DNA of 52,850 nucleotides from CAZAMB01 sp964486335. Its GTDB lineage: Bacteria > Planctomycetota > Phycisphaerae > UBA1845. The notes under the pieces are model-generated. The model saw only the letters and a list, made by a program, of their open reading frames with translations, made no database searches and was not told the DNA's origin. Each line of letters opens with the position of its first letter. Position 1 is the first letter of the stretch. The translations under genes were made by a program, and so were the position numbers. Below are positions 33,449 through 42,459 of this stretch, one piece after another. The DNA lies in contig CAZAMB010000021.1 of the NCBI GenBank assembly GCA_964486335.1, positions 1 to 52,850 of the forward strand, in the 5' to 3' direction.

Positions 33449-36400
33449 GCCGATCGCAACCTCTCCGGTGTCGGATTCTCGCGGACCCTCCACAGCGCAC
33501 GAAGCTGGTCGGTGCCGAGCCGATCGGCTGAGCGCAACCAAAACACCACGGCGTCCCGTTCGCCGCTACGCTTGATCTCGACGTCCTCTCCGAGCCGATC
33601 GATCATTGCGGGCGTGACGGCTCCGCGCGGCACAAACAACTCCACGCGCAGCCCGCGCCCCATGTTGGTGACGATCTTGCCGACCGGCGCCAAGCCGCGC
33701 GGCGACTTCAGCGCCACGGCGGTCTTCGAGTTCCAGTCAAACTCCAGCGCCGACTCAAGCGACTTGAACCTGCCAAGGAGAGCGAGCAGCAGAGGGGGCT
33801 TCCACTTGGCGACCTGACGGCGGGACATCGACTTTTGCGAGAGGTGCCACTCGCGTCCGTTGACCTTCCACGGCTCGCTGACCTCCGGCGTCGATTCACA
33901 GTGCTCCACATGACGGTGATAGGCTGTCGCGGCCTGCTTGAGGAACCTGCGAAACTCGGACTTGTTCACGTCCTTTGAATCGCGTAGTGACAAGTGAATG
34001 TCACTCCAGCCGCCGGCGATACCGGTCAAATCCCGAAGACGCACGCGAGCCTGAGATCCGTAAATGGGCAAGTCGTGCCGGTCGTTCAGCGGTTTGATCG
34101 CAAGCCGACGGATAATGTCCTTTTCGTCAAACGTCTTTTGCGGCACGCGCAGCGCGACCTCGAGCAGGTCTTTGAATCCGGTCAGAGCGTGACAAAACCA
34201 GGGCTGGTTCTTGGCTGCGGTGATCTCGACGCGCGTCCGGTGGTTCCAGTCGGTCGGCGCAAACTTGCCGAGCGATTCAATGGCCTCCACCAGCCACGTC
34301 AGCACACCGGGGTCCCATTCCACCGGACGGCCTTGCCCGTCGAGATGGTCGACCGTGTGCCAGGATCGACCGTCGGTATCCCAGGGCATTTTGACTTCGT
34401 TCGCCACGCTGATCTTGGAATGCGCGTCAGCCTCGATTTCTGCTTGTTTTCGAGCGTCAAACACTGGACGTTCGGCGATCGGCCCCATCTCGAGCACCGG
34501 TTTCAAGGCGAGGCCTGTTCGCGATTCCGATTCGGCAATGACAACCTGCGGCGGTCCCGCGACGACGATCCGGCCGCCTGCTTCGCCCGCTTCGGGACCA
34601 AGGTCGATGATCCAGTCGGCGGTCTTGATGACATCGAGATTGTGCTCGATGCAGATCACTGTATTGCCGAGATCGACGAGTCGATGAAGCACGCCCAGCA
34701 ACTTCCGCAGATCGTCGAAGTGAAGCCCCGTCGTCGGTTCGTCGAGGATGTAGAGCGTATTGCCCGTCGACGGGCGACCGAGTTCCGCCGCCAACTTGAC
34801 GCGCTGGGCCTCTCCCCCGGAAAGCGTCGGCGCGGAGCGGCCCAGTTCCAAGTATCCGAGGCCGACGTCTTCAAGCGTCTTCAGCATCCGTCGCAACCGC
34901 GGCACGGCGGCGAACAAGTCGACGGCTTCCGAAATCCGCATGTTCAGCACGTCGGCGATGCTCCGGTCACGGTACTTGACCTCAAGCGTTTCGGAGACGT
35001 ATCGCGCGCCGTTACAATTGTCGCAGGCGATCCACACGTCGGGCAGGAAGTGCATCTCAATACAACGCTGCCCCATGCCCTCGCAGGCCTCGCAGCGACC
35101 CCCGGGCCGATTGAAACTGAATCGGTTGACCGTGTAGCCGCGCACCTTGCTTAGCGGCAGCTTGGCGAACAGCTCGCGGACCACATCAAACGCGCCCGTA
35201 TAGGTGGCCGGGTTGCTCGATGGACTGTTGCCGATCGGCGATTGATCGACGTTGATGACCTTGTCGATGTGCTCCACGCCATCGATGCGATCGTGCGCTC
35301 CGACGGTGAGGCTTGCGCGGTGGAGTCGGACGGCCAGCGCATTGTGCAAAACCGTGTTGACCAGCGTGCTCTTGCCGCTTCCCGATACGCCGGTGACGCA
35401 GGTGAAGCGGCCCAGCGGAAACGCCGCGTCAATTTCGCGGAGGTTGTGCTCGCGAGCGCCGCGCACGACAAGCCACGGAGATTGTCGATTGTCGGGTGTC
35501 GATTGGCGATTGCTGCCGCGACGACGCTTGGCGACAACTCGTCGAGTGCGACGTGGAGCGGTATCAGGATAGTGCAGTTCATTGTCAATCGGAATCAGAT
35601 CACTGCGAAATCCGATGCCTTCGACCGTGCGGCGATTGGAAGGGATCGCGATCGCCTCGCGCCCGGACAAGTATTTTCCGGTCAGCGAGTTTCGATGCGT
35701 GAGAATGCGCTCCGGCTTCGCAGCCGCGGTCACCGTGCCGCCGAACGCGCCCGCCCCCGGCCCGAAGTCGAGAAGATGATCAGCCGAATCGATCACCTCG
35801 CGGTCGTGCTCGACGAGCAAAAGGGTATTGCCGAGATCGCGCAGGCGATGCAGGGCCGCGATGAGCCGCTTGTTGTCGCGTGGGTGCAGACCGATCGTCG
35901 GCTCGTCGAGAACGTACAGCACGCCGGTCAGTCCCGTGCCGATCTGCGACGCAAGCTGGATGCGCTGCGACTCACCACCCGACAGCGTGGCCGCCGAGCG
36001 ATTGAGCGTCAGGTAATCCAGCCCCACATCGACCAGAAATCGCAGCCGCGACGTCGCTTCATGAACAAGTTCGCCCACAATTCGTTTTTGTCTGGCATCG
36101 AGTCGAAGCGACTCAAACCAGCGCAGCGCCGACGCGAGCGGCAGGCTGCACAGGTCCAACAGCGTCGCTCCGCCGACTCGCACGGCTGCCGCGTCGGACC
36201 GCAAACGCGATCCCGTGCACGTTTCGCACGGCGCTTCGCCCGCGAATTCCGAAAGTAGCTGTCGCAGTTTCGGACTCGATCGAGCCGCCCGCGCGATGGC
36301 CGGGAAGAACCCGCGCCACTGGAACCGAATTCCGGGCGAACGTCCTTTGGTCGACTTCGCCGCGGGCGAAATCCATTCCTCGCCGCAACCGTGCAGAATC

Positions 36401-38835
36401 GTCCGCTGTTGTGGTTCAGTCAGTTGATTCCACGGCGTCGCCGGCGACATGCCGACGTGATCGCACAGCGCGGCGATCATGGCTTCCAGCAGCGAGCCGG
36501 CTGCAACGTTGTCCCAGCCGCGAATCGCACCGTCGGCGATCGAGCGCGTGGGGCGAACCACGATCGCGGACGGATTGGCGCCCTGCTGAACGCCAAGCCC
36601 CTGGCAGGTTTCACACCAGCCCATGCGCGTGTTGAACGAGAAGTGGTGCGGCGTCAGTTCCTCGTAGCTTTGCCCGCATCGTTCGCATGATCGATGCTGC
36701 GAAAACCGCAACTCTCCGCCGAGTGCCGCCTCGGCGGTCTTGCTGCGTTCCGCCGGTGATTCATCTTTCCCCGAAGACGCATCGCCCGTAGCGATCAGCG
36801 TTCCGCGTCCCAACGCCAGCGATTGTTCGACGCTGTCAGTGATGCGAGATCGCTGCGCGCGACGCACGATGATTCGATCGACCACGAGTTCCACGCGATG
36901 ACGCCGACGGGAATCGAGATCGACCGGCTCATCCAGCGAGTGAACCCGGCCGTCGATCCTCGCCCGCGCATATCCGTTCGCCCGCTCCCGCTCCAGTAGA
37001 TGTTGAAACGTCTCATTCGCCGCCGGTTCCACCGGGGCGAGCAGCAACAGTCGCGTGCCCTCCTTGATAGACAGAATCCGCTCGACAATCTCGTCAGTGG
37101 TGGACGTGCCGATCGGCACGTTGCACTTCGGGCAGTAAGGCTGCCCAATCCTCGCCCAAAACACGCGAAGGTAGTCGTAGATTTCCGTAATCGTTCCGAC
37201 TGTCGAACGGGGCGAGCGCGTCGTGTTCTTCTGTTCGATGCAGATCGCCGGTGACAGGCCCGACACGTGATCCACACGCGGTGGCTGCAAGCGGCCGAGA
37301 AACTGCCGGGCATACGAACTCAAAGACTCGACGTAGCGGCGCTGGCCCTCCGTGTACACCGTATCCACTGCGAAGCTGGTCTTGCCGCTTCCGCTGGGTC
37401 CGCAGCAGACGGTCATCCGGTCGCGCGGAAACTCAACCGAAATGTCCTTGAGATTATGTTGTTTCGCGCCGACGACCGAAACCACTTGCCGGCTTGGCGA
37501 TGTCGTGATGTCGTGGTGTGGCGATGGATGTTTTCTTGGGTCGCGCTTCCTTCCCCTTTTTCTTCCTTCGGTCTTCGAACTTCGAACGTTGTCAAGCACG
37601 TCTCTCAGCGCGCACCCCGTGTGCGATCGTTCGCACGTCGCCACTTCTTCCGGCGTGCCGACCGCCACCACCTCGCCGCCGGCGTCGCCGCCTTCGGGGC
37701 CGAGGTCGATCACCCAGTCGGCCGTCTTTACGACGTCGAGGTTATGCTCGATCACCAGCACGGAGTTGCCCGCGTCCACAAACCCGTGCAGTACGGCCAG
37801 CAACCGCTTGATATCCGCGAAATGAAGCCCGGTGGTCGGCTCGTCGAGAATGTAAAGCGTTTGTCCGGTGGAGCGCTTGACGAGTTCGCGGGCGAGCTTG
37901 ATTCGTTGCGCCTCACCGCCCGACAGCGTCGTCGACGATTGTCCGAGCTTAAGATAATCAAGACCCACGTCGTGCAGCGTTCGCAGCATGTTGGCGATCG
38001 CCGGCACGTCGGCGAAATGATCGAACGCCTGCTGCACGTCCATGTCCAGCACGTCGGCGATCGACTTGCCCTTGAAGATGATTTGCAGCGTTTCCCGCGA
38101 AAAGCGCCGACCCTCGCAGACCGGACAGGTCACCCACACGTCAGCCAGCAGTTCCATGTCCAGTCTGTTGCTGCCGTTGCCCTCGCAGGCCTCGCATCGC
38201 CCGCCGCCTTTTTCTCCCGATGGCACGTTGAAGCTGAACCGTCCCGGTTTGTACCCCCGTACCCGTGCATCGGGCAGCCGGGCATACAGGTCCCGGATCT
38301 GGTCAAACACCTTGATGTACGTCGCCGGGTTGGATCGCGGTGTCCGACCGATCGGCGACTGATCGATGTCGATCGCTTTGTCGAGAAACTCAATCCCGTC
38401 AATTCGATCGTGGGCACCCAATTGGGCTCCAGTCGAGCCGTTGAGCTTTTGTAAAAGCCCCTCGCGAAGAATATCGTTGACCAGTGAACTCTTGCCCGAC
38501 CCCGACACACCGGTGACGGCTGTGAAGCGCCCAAGCGGAATCTCCACCGTGATGTTCTTCAGGTTGTTTTGCCGCGCGCCGACAACACGCAGCCAATGCA
38601 CGACTTCATTGGCCGAGTAGAGCTGTTCGACAGGATCTGCCTTTTTCGTGCCTCGAACATGACTCTGCGATGCGTTTTGCCCGGACTCACGCTTCGCGGG
38701 AAGCGACCCAACTCGCTTCTCCGCGATGAGCTTGCTTCTTCGTGGTTTGCTGGATTTCGAAATCGCTGCCATCATCGGATCGCTGAAAGAACTCGTCTTC
38801 GTGTCGCATCGTAACCGAAATCCGCGCGCGTTCAT
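33445..38835 (-). CDS. uvrA: Three-module UvrA-type excinuclease subunit with C-terminal extension
   Basis: A 1,796-residue UvrA-type protein, the damage-sensing ATPase of nucleotide excision repair; ordinary UvrA is about 940-960. Three complete ABC modules are present. Module 1 (about 80-416) is a UvrA C-half: Walker A GVSGSGKSS at 109-117, zinc cysteines CEAC/CPVC near 214-240, LSGGEAQR at 304-311, LYILDEPTTGLH. Module 2 (about 451-1065) is the N-half: Walker A GPSGSGKTS, VESLSSYARQFLG, cysteines near 568, 717 and 741, LSGGESQR at 951. Module 3 (about 1121-1450) is another C-half: GVSGSGKST, CEAC/CDNC, LSGGEAQR, LYILDEPTTGLH. A 346-residue extension of unknown function follows. Linkers between modules hold basic, low-complexity sequence. 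No start codon has a good ribosome binding site; ATG 38835 is used. Confidence 0.9.
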   Translation of the reverse strand: MNARGFRLRCDTKTSSFSDPMMAAISKSSKPRRSKLIAEKRVGSLPAKRESGQNASQSHVRGTKKADPVEQLYSANEVVHWLRVVGARQNNLKNITVEIPLGRFTAVTGVSGSGKSSLVNDILREGLLQKLNGSTGAQLGAHDRIDGIEFLDKAIDIDQSPIGRTPRSNPATYIKVFDQIRDLYARLPDARVRGYKPGRFSFNVPSGEKGGGRCEACEGNGSNRLDMELLADVWVTCPVCEGRRFSRETLQIIFKGKSIADVLDMDVQQAFDHFADVPAIANMLRTLHDVGLDYLKLGQSSTTLSGGEAQRIKLARELVKRSTGQTLYILDEPTTGLHFADIKRLLAVLHGFVDAGNSVLVIEHNLDVVKTADWVIDLGPEGGDAGGEVVAVGTPEEVATCERSHTGCALRDVLDNVRSSKTEGRKRGRKRDPRKHPSPHHDITTSPSRQVVSVVGAKQHNLKDISVEFPRDRMTVCCGPSGSGKTSFAVDTVYTEGQRRYVESLSSYARQFLGRLQPPRVDHVSGLSPAICIEQKNTTRSPRSTVGTITEIYDYLRVFWARIGQPYCPKCNVPIGTSTTDEIVERILSIKEGTRLLLLAPVEPAANETFQHLLERERANGYARARIDGRVHSLDEPVDLDSRRRHRVELVVDRIIVRRAQRSRITDSVEQSLALGRGTLIATGDASSGKDESPAERSKTAEAALGGELRFSQHRSCERCGQSYEELTPHHFSFNTRMGWCETCQGLGVQQGANPSAIVVRPTRSIADGAIRGWDNVAAGSLLEAMIAALCDHVGMSPATPWNQLTEPQQRTILHGCGEEWISPAAKSTKGRSPGIRFQWRGFFPAIARAARSSPKLRQLLSEFAGEAPCETCTGSRLRSDAAAVRVGGATLLDLCSLPLASALRWFESLRLDARQKRIVGELVHEATSRLRFLVDVGLDYLTLNRSAATLSGGESQRIQLASQIGTGLTGVLYVLDEPTIGLHPRDNKRLIAALHRLRDLGNTLLLVEHDREVIDSADHLLDFGPGAGAFGGTVTAAAKPERILTHRNSLTGKYLSGREAIAIPSNRRTVEGIGFRSDLIPIDNELHYPDTAPRRTRRVVAKRRRGSNRQSTPDNRQSPWLVVRGAREHNLREIDAAFPLGRFTCVTGVSGSGKSTLVNTVLHNALAVRLHRASLTVGAHDRIDGVEHIDKVINVDQSPIGNSPSSNPATYTGAFDVVRELFAKLPLSKVRGYTVNRFSFNRPGGRCEACEGMGQRCIEMHFLPDVWIACDNCNGARYVSETLEVKYRDRSIADVLNMRISEAVDLFAAVPRLRRMLKTLEDVGLGYLELGRSAPTLSGGEAQRVKLAAELGRPSTGNTLYILDEPTTGLHFDDLRKLLGVLHRLVDLGNTVICIEHNLDVIKTADWIIDLGPEAGEAGGRIVVAGPPQVVIAESESRTGLALKPVLEMGPIAERPVFDARKQAEIEADAHSKISVANEVKMPWDTDGRSWHTVDHLDGQGRPVEWDPGVLTWLVEAIESLGKFAPTDWNHRTRVEITAAKNQPWFCHALTGFKDLLEVALRVPQKTFDEKDIIRRLAIKPLNDRHDLPIYGSQARVRLRDLTGIAGGWSDIHLSLRDSKDVNKSEFRRFLKQAATAYHRHVEHCESTPEVSEPWKVNGREWHLSQKSMSRRQVAKWKPPLLLALLGRFKSLESALEFDWNSKTAVALKSPRGLAPVGKIVTNMGRGLRVELFVPRGAVTPAMIDRLGEDVEIKRSGERDAVVFWLRSADRLGTDQLRALWRVRENPTPERLRSA
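35481..35515 (+). repeat. Degenerate heptamer repeat in the UvrA module 2-3 linker
   Basis: Five tandem heptamers of the type ATTGTCG (ATTGTCG, ATTGTCG, GGTGTCG, ATTGGCG, ATTGCTG). They encode the linker around residues 1107-1118 of the UvrA-type protein, just before its third module (LVVRGAREHNL). They look like slippage-made sequence at the join between modules. Confidence 0.65.
37492..37527 (+). repeat. Degenerate octamer repeat in the UvrA module 1-2 linker
   Basis: Tandem octamers GCTTGGCG, ATGTCGTG, ATGTCGTG, GTGTGGCG then ATGG. They encode SPHHDITTSPSRQ in the linker before module 2 of the UvrA-type protein. Period and consensus resemble the ATTTGGTG arms around the four-helix gene near position 750. 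Confidence 0.65.
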
Positions 38836-38890
38836 GTGGCGGGACGTAATTCACAGAATCATAGTTCGGTTCAACTTAATCGGCGGGAAC

Positions 38891-38922
38891 GAAAAAGGGG
38901 CCGCCTTGCTCAAGGCGGCCCC
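38891..38922 (-). terminator. Intrinsic terminator of the 1,002-residue secreted protein gene
   Basis: An 11-bp perfect GC-rich stem (GGGGCCGCCTT with AAGGCGGCCCC) around loop GCTC is followed on the minus strand by CTTTTTC. It stands about 75 bases beyond the stop of the gene at 38996 and before the uvrA start, a textbook intrinsic terminator. Confidence 0.85.
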
Positions 38923-38995
38923 TGAAATTCACCAATATGTGGGCTTGCCCGTTGAGCCCCCTGAAATCCGCTTTTCTACAAGACAAGCCGCTCGT

Positions 38996-41900
38996 CTAAT
39001 CGTGACAGGGCATGCTGCACGGGAACGGAATTCCCTTGAACGCATTGACATCCTCGGCAATGTCGCGGAAGTCAATGATTCCGTCTGGCACGCACGGGTA
39101 CAAGTCGTACGTCTGGACGGGGTAAATGAAAATACCCTTGAACGCGTTGACCATCAATGCAATGTCCGCGAAATCCGCATCCCCGTCGCCGTCAATGTCG
39201 CCCCAAGTGTACGTGCTGTCAGAGCCGGATGGCGACGTAAACGACCCGCACTCCGCCACCACGTCGTAAATGCTGCTCGGAACGACATCCGGATCTTGAA
39301 CGAGAATTGTTCCCCATTGGGCCGGCGTTCGGAACACGCGATCCGCGATTCCGACCAGGCGCCCATTCGCGTCGATCCACTGGAGCAGGCAAGGCCACGT
39401 GGGAGACGTGACCCGGAGTGCGACCGGCGCGACCGTGTTGGGCGGCTGCGGAGTGACTCGTAGATGCCGCGAGCTGATGGCCTCGACGATAGGAGCCGTC
39501 GGTATGGCGATTCCCGCGCAGAATCCAGTTCCCGAGCACGCATCATTACCCGTGCAGATATTGTCGTCGTTACAGGGCGTGCCCGGCGGTACAAACTCCG
39601 GCAGGCAAAGACCGTCGCCGTCGCAAACGTCCGGATTGTTGCATTGATTGGCCTTTGGATCGCCGCAGGCAAAACCCGGACCCTCGTAGTTGTCCCTGCA
39701 AACTCCGCCTCCGTCGCACGAATCGGGATTGTCACACTCGGTATCGAGGGGGCTTCCACATGGCAGTCCGAGCGGCTCGGGCGGGTGCGTGCATAGTCCG
39801 GAGACGCAGTAGTCTTTCGAGCATTGGTTGCCGTCATCGGAACAAGCGGTCAAGTCCGTCTTGTGGTTCGATTCACAAATACCGGCACCGTCGCATGCAT
39901 CCGGATTGTCGCATTCATTGCTGGCGTTGCTTCCGCACGTACTACCCTCAGTCCGATTGGTCCATTGAATCGTCGAAACCTGCGGCACGCAGGATTGGCA
40001 GTCGTTTTCGGGATTTAAAGCCCCGGCGACGTAGCAGGTGCCATCGATCAGGCAGTCGCCTATCGGACTGAGATTCAGCACGATCGAGCCCTTGTTGTCC
40101 TCAAACCCTGCGACGCGAATGAAATACGATGTCCCTTGCGTCGTCGCGAAGACTAAGGCAGCGTTCAGCCCCGCTCCGCTGTCGTCGTCGCAGGCGATTT
40201 CCGTCCCGCTTTGCGAGGGGCAATTGTCGTAAACGCTGAGCACCGCGTCGTTGATCGGCAGCATGTTGCTTCCCGTTGTGCTGATGAAGACCGACCCGTT
40301 GCAATCGGCCGTGTATTCAAACCACACGTCGTGGTTGGAGTCGGGTTGGCAGGACGCCTCCCCGTCATCAACTCCCGCGCCGCTGTTGTCGCTCAGGTTT
40401 TGACCGACGATCGCCGGGACCGCGAAATCGCATTGATCGTTGCACTCCGGATCGACGACGCCTGCGCAGTTCCCGGACGTACATGTGTCGAACCCAATGC
40501 CCTCGCGACCCGTTCCCGTGCAGGCATTTCCGTCGTTGCACAGGCTGCCGTCGCCGCGAACCGTCCAATCGCTCGTGCTGGTGACCGATTCGCAGTGCTC
40601 GCAAGTGTTGCCGGGACGCAGGTCACCTTCCGCGAAACAGACTCCGCTGATCAGGCACCGATCGGCATCCAACGTATGGTCGCATTGGTCCGTTGCCTCG
40701 TTGCACGAATCCGTCGTGCATGTCAACGAATCCGCGCAGTTACGCGGTCCACCTCCTCCGCAAACGCCGCCCGTGCAAACCGTATTTACCGTGCAGAACA
40801 AGCTGTCATCGCACGGCGTGTTGTTGGCAAGGGTGTTCGTAAGGCAAGTCCCCGTGCCGTTACACGTGTCCGGATTGTCGCAAGGACCGCTCGACGGGCT
40901 TCCGCACGCCGTGCCTGCCGGTTGAATGTTCGCAAGGCACGTGCCCGCGCCGTTGCATGTGTCGGCAAAGTCACACGCCGTGTGCGTCGTGCTGCCGCAC
41001 GCCGCGCCGCTCGGAAGGATGTTCGATTGACATTGTCCGCTCGCGTTGCATGTGTCCGCGAGATCACACTGCGAATTGGCCGGATTGCCGCATGCGCTTC
41101 CCGATGGAGCATTCGTATGCGTGACCGCACCCGTGCCCGTATTGCACGAATCCACGGTACATTCGTTTCCGTCCGAGATCGTCATCAGCGCGCCGTTGGT
41201 TGGGTTGCAGCATTGCGTCGCTGTATTGTAGTTCGGGGTATTCACACAGCTTCCCTGCGCGTTGCACGTGTCAGTTGTGCAGGCATTGCTGTCATTGCAT
41301 TGAGCGGCACTGCTGCATAATACCGTGATTCGCGCCGGCGTCAGCAAAAGCGGGTTGATATCAAAGTTGTTCTCATCCGCCATGAAAGTGATACCCACTC
41401 CCGGGACGAATCCGATGGTAAACGTGCCGACGGCGTTGGACGGCACGTTGAGTGCGTATCGTCCGCCATACCAAGTCGTGCCGTCGTCGACGGCGACATC
41501 GGGAGTGAACAATGTCGATCCCCAGCGGTAGTTCAGCGTGCTGAAGTCCGCCGCCGCGGCCGCTACGTCGTGTCCAAAGAATACCCAATCGGATCGCGTC
41601 CGATTGATCCACGCGGGTTCACATTGAAACACCGTGGCCGGACCGGGGTCCATGTCCAGACATCGAGGTCCCGCTTCTCCCAGCGCCGTCGTGCAGACCG
41701 CATTCCCTGATGGACCGATTCCCGGGCAAGTAATGATTGGAGGCGCCAATGTACCGGCCGCGCCACTGGTATACCCGGCGGAATTAAGCGTCGCCTGATA
41801 GGTCTTCAATGCGCTCGGTGCCCAGCTTTTCATCTTAAGCTCGATGTGCACCGTTTGTCCGCCAGTCGTCAGCCGAATCTCGGTTCCGGTAATCGAATGA

Positions 41901-42004
41901 GAGCCGCTCGCCCCAACAGGTTGCAGGATGAGTTCCGCAGCTCGCGTCGAGGCACTCGACCAAACCCAGGCTGCCAACATGATCGCCCATAGTGACTTCT
42001 TCAT
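38996..42004 (-). CDS. Secreted cysteine-rich protein with dockerin-like C-terminus
   Basis: A 1,002-residue secreted protein. The signal peptide MKKSLWAIMLAAWVWSSAS is followed by a cleavage-like ASTRAAE. Residues about 25-225 form a beta-rich domain of the cohesin-like kind (GGQTVHIELKMKSWAP, LKTYQATLN, GTFTIGFVPG), an inference only. Residues about 230-500 hold cysteine repeats of the NPDTCNGTGTCLTN type (at least four CDxxDTCNxxGxC units). A beta domain beginning NDQCDFAVPAIVGQNL (about 530-640) follows, then more such repeats (about 650-830). A C-terminal module (844-1002) ends in two EF-hand-like segments (934-957, 971-991). No start besides ATG 42004 is needed. Likely cell-surface protein; partner unknown. 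Confidence 0.85.
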   Translation of the reverse strand: MKKSLWAIMLAAWVWSSASTRAAELILQPVGASGSHSITGTEIRLTTGGQTVHIELKMKSWAPSALKTYQATLNSAGYTSGAAGTLAPPIITCPGIGPSGNAVCTTALGEAGPRCLDMDPGPATVFQCEPAWINRTRSDWVFFGHDVAAAAADFSTLNYRWGSTLFTPDVAVDDGTTWYGGRYALNVPSNAVGTFTIGFVPGVGITFMADENNFDINPLLLTPARITVLCSSAAQCNDSNACTTDTCNAQGSCVNTPNYNTATQCCNPTNGALMTISDGNECTVDSCNTGTGAVTHTNAPSGSACGNPANSQCDLADTCNASGQCQSNILPSGAACGSTTHTACDFADTCNGAGTCLANIQPAGTACGSPSSGPCDNPDTCNGTGTCLTNTLANNTPCDDSLFCTVNTVCTGGVCGGGGPRNCADSLTCTTDSCNEATDQCDHTLDADRCLISGVCFAEGDLRPGNTCEHCESVTSTSDWTVRGDGSLCNDGNACTGTGREGIGFDTCTSGNCAGVVDPECNDQCDFAVPAIVGQNLSDNSGAGVDDGEASCQPDSNHDVWFEYTADCNGSVFISTTGSNMLPINDAVLSVYDNCPSQSGTEIACDDDSGAGLNAALVFATTQGTSYFIRVAGFEDNKGSIVLNLSPIGDCLIDGTCYVAGALNPENDCQSCVPQVSTIQWTNRTEGSTCGSNASNECDNPDACDGAGICESNHKTDLTACSDDGNQCSKDYCVSGLCTHPPEPLGLPCGSPLDTECDNPDSCDGGGVCRDNYEGPGFACGDPKANQCNNPDVCDGDGLCLPEFVPPGTPCNDDNICTGNDACSGTGFCAGIAIPTAPIVEAISSRHLRVTPQPPNTVAPVALRVTSPTWPCLLQWIDANGRLVGIADRVFRTPAQWGTILVQDPDVVPSSIYDVVAECGSFTSPSGSDSTYTWGDIDGDGDADFADIALMVNAFKGIFIYPVQTYDLYPCVPDGIIDFRDIAEDVNAFKGIPFPCSMPCHD

Positions 42005-42459
42005 CGATCCTTCCTCCGAAATGCCCCCGCTATTTCATCGCCCAAATCCGTTTTCGCCGCTTCGTTAACCGTCGCGGTGCGTCAATTGACCGCGAAAAAG
42101 TCCGGAAATAAGGAATTGCTCGCGGATGGCGCCGATCCTCGAATCAAGATATGGATAGGACGCTCCGATCGTCATTCCCCCCCGCGTCGCCGCCGCGACG
42201 GCCAACATACGCCGACATTGCGGTGCAGCGCGCTTCGTCCTGCTTCGGCCTGAAATGACATTCCGATCGTTAAGGCCGGGCGGCGACGAATCAAGAATGT
42301 CATACACTATTTTGGGACGTTTGTCCAGCCGATTTGAAGTGCACTTGCCATCCGAGGCCGACAAACGAGGATCGGCAAATCGGTTCAGGTGAGCAACCGA
42401 AGACCCAACTTATCCCAATATGCCCAAACCATCCGAATCGCACGGAAGTTGCTGGCAAG
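42005..42459. other. Intergenic region between two minus-strand giant genes
   Basis: No gene is supported here. It has a run of nine C (about 42177-42185), the self-complementary GTCAATTGAC (about 42082), and near-inverted CGATCGTCATT/AATGACATTCCGATCG strings. A candidate minus-strand promoter stands at 42299-42327. No terminator-like hairpin with a T-run was found after the PQQ-type gene (stop at 42460). Confidence 0.6.
42299..42327 (-). promoter_or_regulatory. Candidate promoter for the 1,002-residue secreted protein gene
   Basis: Read on the minus strand: TGGACA (5 of 6 to -35), a 17-base spacer, TATGAC (4 of 6 to -10). It lies about 295 bases before the start at 42004, so a long leader is implied. 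Confidence 0.35.

Noticed and set aside
33994..35154. A 386-residue plus-strand open frame opposite uvrA
   Set aside because: Antisense to the third UvrA module and the extension, with no family likeness or start signal.
38897..38922. A REP-like repeat before uvrA
   Set aside because: The 11-bp stem is followed by a T-run on the minus strand, so it is better explained as an intrinsic terminator of the upstream gene.
40211..41320. A 369-residue plus-strand open frame
   Set aside because: It is the reverse of the cysteine-repeat region of the secreted protein; its repetition (RARAVA-like) mirrors those repeats and is not a real protein.
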